Shown here one piece after another: positions 14,533-15,849 of a DNA stretch of 15,849 nucleotides; positions within the stretch are counted from its first letter, which is position 1, and every line of letters begins with the position of its first letter. The translations under genes and the position numbers were made by a program. The stretch spans positions 1-15,849 of the forward strand of contig JAEYVS010000205.1 in assembly GCA_023429265.1 (NCBI GenBank). Direction: 5' to 3'. Below the pieces are notes generated by a model. It was not told the DNA's origin. It searched no databases and saw only the letters and a program-made list of their open reading frames with translations. This stretch comes from Bacteroidota bacterium. Lineage in GTDB: Bacteria > Bacteroidota > Ignavibacteria > Tepidaquicellales > Tepidaquicellaceae.

Positions 14533-15570
14533 ATGTTTTTATCTAAAAGTCCTCACGGAGTTTATTATCTCTATTACAAAAAGCCTGACGGTAAAGCTGC
14601 CAAAGTCAGTACAAGAACCAAAAAGAAAAGTGAAGCTAAGTTGTTTCTCGAATCGTTCTCAATTCCTGAAAAAATACCGGCTCCGCAAAAAGTATCTTTA
14701 AGACTTTCTGACATTAAACCTTCAGTAATGCAATACGCCAGAAGTAATTTTTCAAAATCAAACATCGATAAATATGACTTAACATTCCGCAACATGGAAA
14801 GGATTATAGGCAACAAATTTATAGATGATATAACTGTACTGGACATTGAGAACTATAAGAGTGAAAGAATAAAAGAGGTAAAAAAAATATCCTGCAATAT
14901 TGAGATTAAGGTTATAAAGGCAATTTTTAATCTATGTGTAAAATTTGAGTTAATTAACAATAACAGGCTAAGCAAAATATCTAAGTTTAAAATCGAAGAA
15001 AAGGAAATATTGGCTTTTTCAGACAACGAAATTTCCATTATCTTTAACTCAATTATGGATGAAAATTTGAAAAGGATTGTCGAATTTGCACTGCTAACCG
15101 GCTGTAGAATATCCGAAATCCTGTCCATAAGATTCAAGGACATCGACTTAGAAAACTGTGAATTAAACATTACTAACAGAGAGGATTTCAGGACAAAAAG
15201 TAAAAAAAACCGTATTATTCCAATTTCAGAAAGTCTTCAACTACTTATTGACTCGATATTGAAAAAAGATAAAAATGTTATTAACTTTTACAATCAGGAG
15301 GAGTACATATTTACATTTAATGGTAGAAAATTTGACAGAAGTACCGTTACAAGAAAATTCAAGAAGGTACTAAGAGAAGCCGGTCTTCCTGAAAAATACC
15401 ACTTTCATTGTTTAAGGCATACTTTCATAACAACTCTAATAAAACGAGGTATTAGCATCAATTACGTTAAGGAGCTTGCAGGGCACGCGGATATAAATAC
15501 AACTATGAACTATGTACACATAACAACAAACGATTTGAGAAATGCTGTAAATAAAATAAGGATAATATGA
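14533..15570 (+). CDS. Tyrosine recombinase / integrase
   Basis: The 345-residue protein has an N-terminal AP2-like/arm-binding segment (GVYYLYYKKPDGKAAKVSTRTK, about residues 9-30), a core-binding SAM-like domain (about 55-150) and a catalytic domain (about 160-340). Catalytic residues are visible: R192 in TGCRISEIL, a lysine at about 222-225 in TKSKKNRIIPIS, H292 and R295 in HCLRHTF, H318 in LAGHAD, and nucleophile Y327 in TTMNYVH. All positions of the R-K-H-R-H-Y set are present, so the enzyme is probably active. A strong ribosome site (GAAAGGAG) 7-8 nt before the ATG at 14533 fixes the start. The gene points away from the split tRNA-Pro and is likely the integrase that recombines at that site. 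Its stop overlaps the next start (ATGA). Confidence 0.95.
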   Translation: MFLSKSPHGVYYLYYKKPDGKAAKVSTRTKKKSEAKLFLESFSIPEKIPAPQKVSLRLSDIKPSVMQYARSNFSKSNIDKYDLTFRNMERIIGNKFIDDITVLDIENYKSERIKEVKKISCNIEIKVIKAIFNLCVKFELINNNRLSKISKFKIEEKEILAFSDNEISIIFNSIMDENLKRIVEFALLTGCRISEILSIRFKDIDLENCELNITNREDFRTKSKKNRIIPISESLQLLIDSILKKDKNVINFYNQEEYIFTFNGRKFDRSTVTRKFKKVLREAGLPEKYHFHCLRHTFITTLIKRGISINYVKELAGHADINTTMNYVHITTNDLRNAVNKIRII

Positions 15571-15849
15571 CTAAAATTAATCTAAAACAAAAAAAATACT
15601 CTGAACATCGGCAAGAAATTATTAATCTATCCAAGGAGGAAAACGCTTGGGATGAGTGGTGTGATAAAATTATAAGCCTTGAAGATTATAGCGAGACACT
15701 AGACAGCATATCAAATAAAGAGAACAAAAAAATATGGGTGGATATACTTAGGGTCAGAAATTGCTGGAAAACGGATAGAGTAAAAATGGATTTTGAGAAA
15801 ATGGCAAAAAGCTATCTTAAGAAGAAAGATTCAACAAAATTCAATAAAA
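15567..15849 (+). CDS. Unknown small charged protein, 3' end outside window
   Basis: The ATG at 15567 overlaps the integrase stop codon (ATGA), and the frame stays open for 94 codons to the window edge. The visible part (MTKINLKQKKYSEHRQEI..., then SKEENAWDEWCDKI and KKIWVDILRVRNCW) is highly charged, Lys-rich and probably helical, with no signal peptide or membrane segment. I do not recognise a family. The four-base overlap implies translational coupling with the integrase, so a recombination-accessory role (for example a directionality factor) is conceivable, but there is no sequence evidence for it. Confidence 0.6.
   Translation, partial: MTKINLKQKKYSEHRQEIINLSKEENAWDEWCDKIISLEDYSETLDSISNKENKKIWVDILRVRNCWKTDRVKMDFEKMAKSYLKKKDSTKFNK

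Larger units (their letters stand above)
14397..15849 (+). mobile_element. Probable left end of an integrative element in tRNA-Pro (right end not in window)
   Basis: The stretch begins where the tRNA-Pro sequence breaks off, then holds helically phased short repeats, a tyrosine recombinase gene reading away from the tRNA, and an overlapping small unknown gene. This order (tRNA part, arm-like repeats, integrase at the edge) is usual for integrative elements and prophages. No structural phage, conjugation or replication gene is visible, since only 1.45 kb are present. The proteins are lysine- and asparagine-rich and the DNA seems more AT-rich than the pilus operon. Confidence 0.55.

Noticed and set aside
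1..15849. CRISPR array, insertion-sequence transposase, toxin-antitoxin or restriction genes
   Set aside because: No regularly spaced repeats, transposase motifs with terminal inverted repeats, or such defence gene families were found on either strand.

Overview
The window (about 38-40% G+C by eye) most likely comes from a Bacteroidota/Chlorobi-group bacterium, with Ignavibacteria or a close relative the best guess. The strongest clue is the C-terminal secretion tail of the protein at 1468-3348, which carries the NYPNPFNPSTTI motif and is typical of type IX secretion substrates in Ignavibacteria and neighbouring lineages. Two TAnnTTTG-type candidate promoter boxes and the family make-up of the proteins fit this. 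The assignment is inference from protein style only.

Region 1 (1-1307) is a divergent pair. The N-terminus of a CcoI/FixI-like copper P-type ATPase runs off the left edge on the minus strand. A Crp/Fnr regulator runs on the plus strand. Between them lies a near-ideal TGTGA-N6-TCACA dyad with a third half-site. The regulator's recognition helix (RETATR) is of the CRP type that reads TGTGA, so this pair probably forms an autoregulated circuit for copper supply to respiratory oxidases. Region 2 (1468-3402) is a secreted Asp-box beta-propeller protein with a type IX sorting domain, followed by a clear terminator.

Region 3 (3517-9661, minus strand) is a tightly packed five-gene signalling operon. 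In transcription order it encodes a membrane PAS-PAS-GAF-like-HisKA kinase, an Rcp1-like single-domain receiver, a NarL/LuxR response regulator, a REC-PAS-PAS-HisKA_2 kinase and a REC-HisKA_3 kinase. Three histidine-kinase families and four receiver domains converge on one visible DNA-binding output.

Region 4 (10005-14239, plus strand) is transcribed divergently from the signalling operon. It is a minimal chaperone-usher pilus operon: a DUF4402-like pilin, a PapD-like chaperone and an outer-membrane usher. The usher has an atypical N-terminus and a C-terminal SPOR (peptidoglycan-binding) domain, which I consider the most novel item here. The 343-bp region between the two operons holds two long inverted repeats. 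A plausible reading is that the phosphorelay controls this surface fibre.

Region 5 (14353-15849) begins with the 5' half of a tRNA-Pro gene that stops at the anticodon arm. It is followed by helically phased TTAG repeats, a tyrosine recombinase and a small overlapping unknown gene. This looks like the left end of an integrative element that entered a tRNA-Pro at the anticodon loop. A second, decayed copy of the same tRNA half lies at 3457, so the signalling and pilus operons sit between two 33-bp direct repeats about 10.9 kb apart. That suggests the whole block may be an island or that the site has been used more than once.
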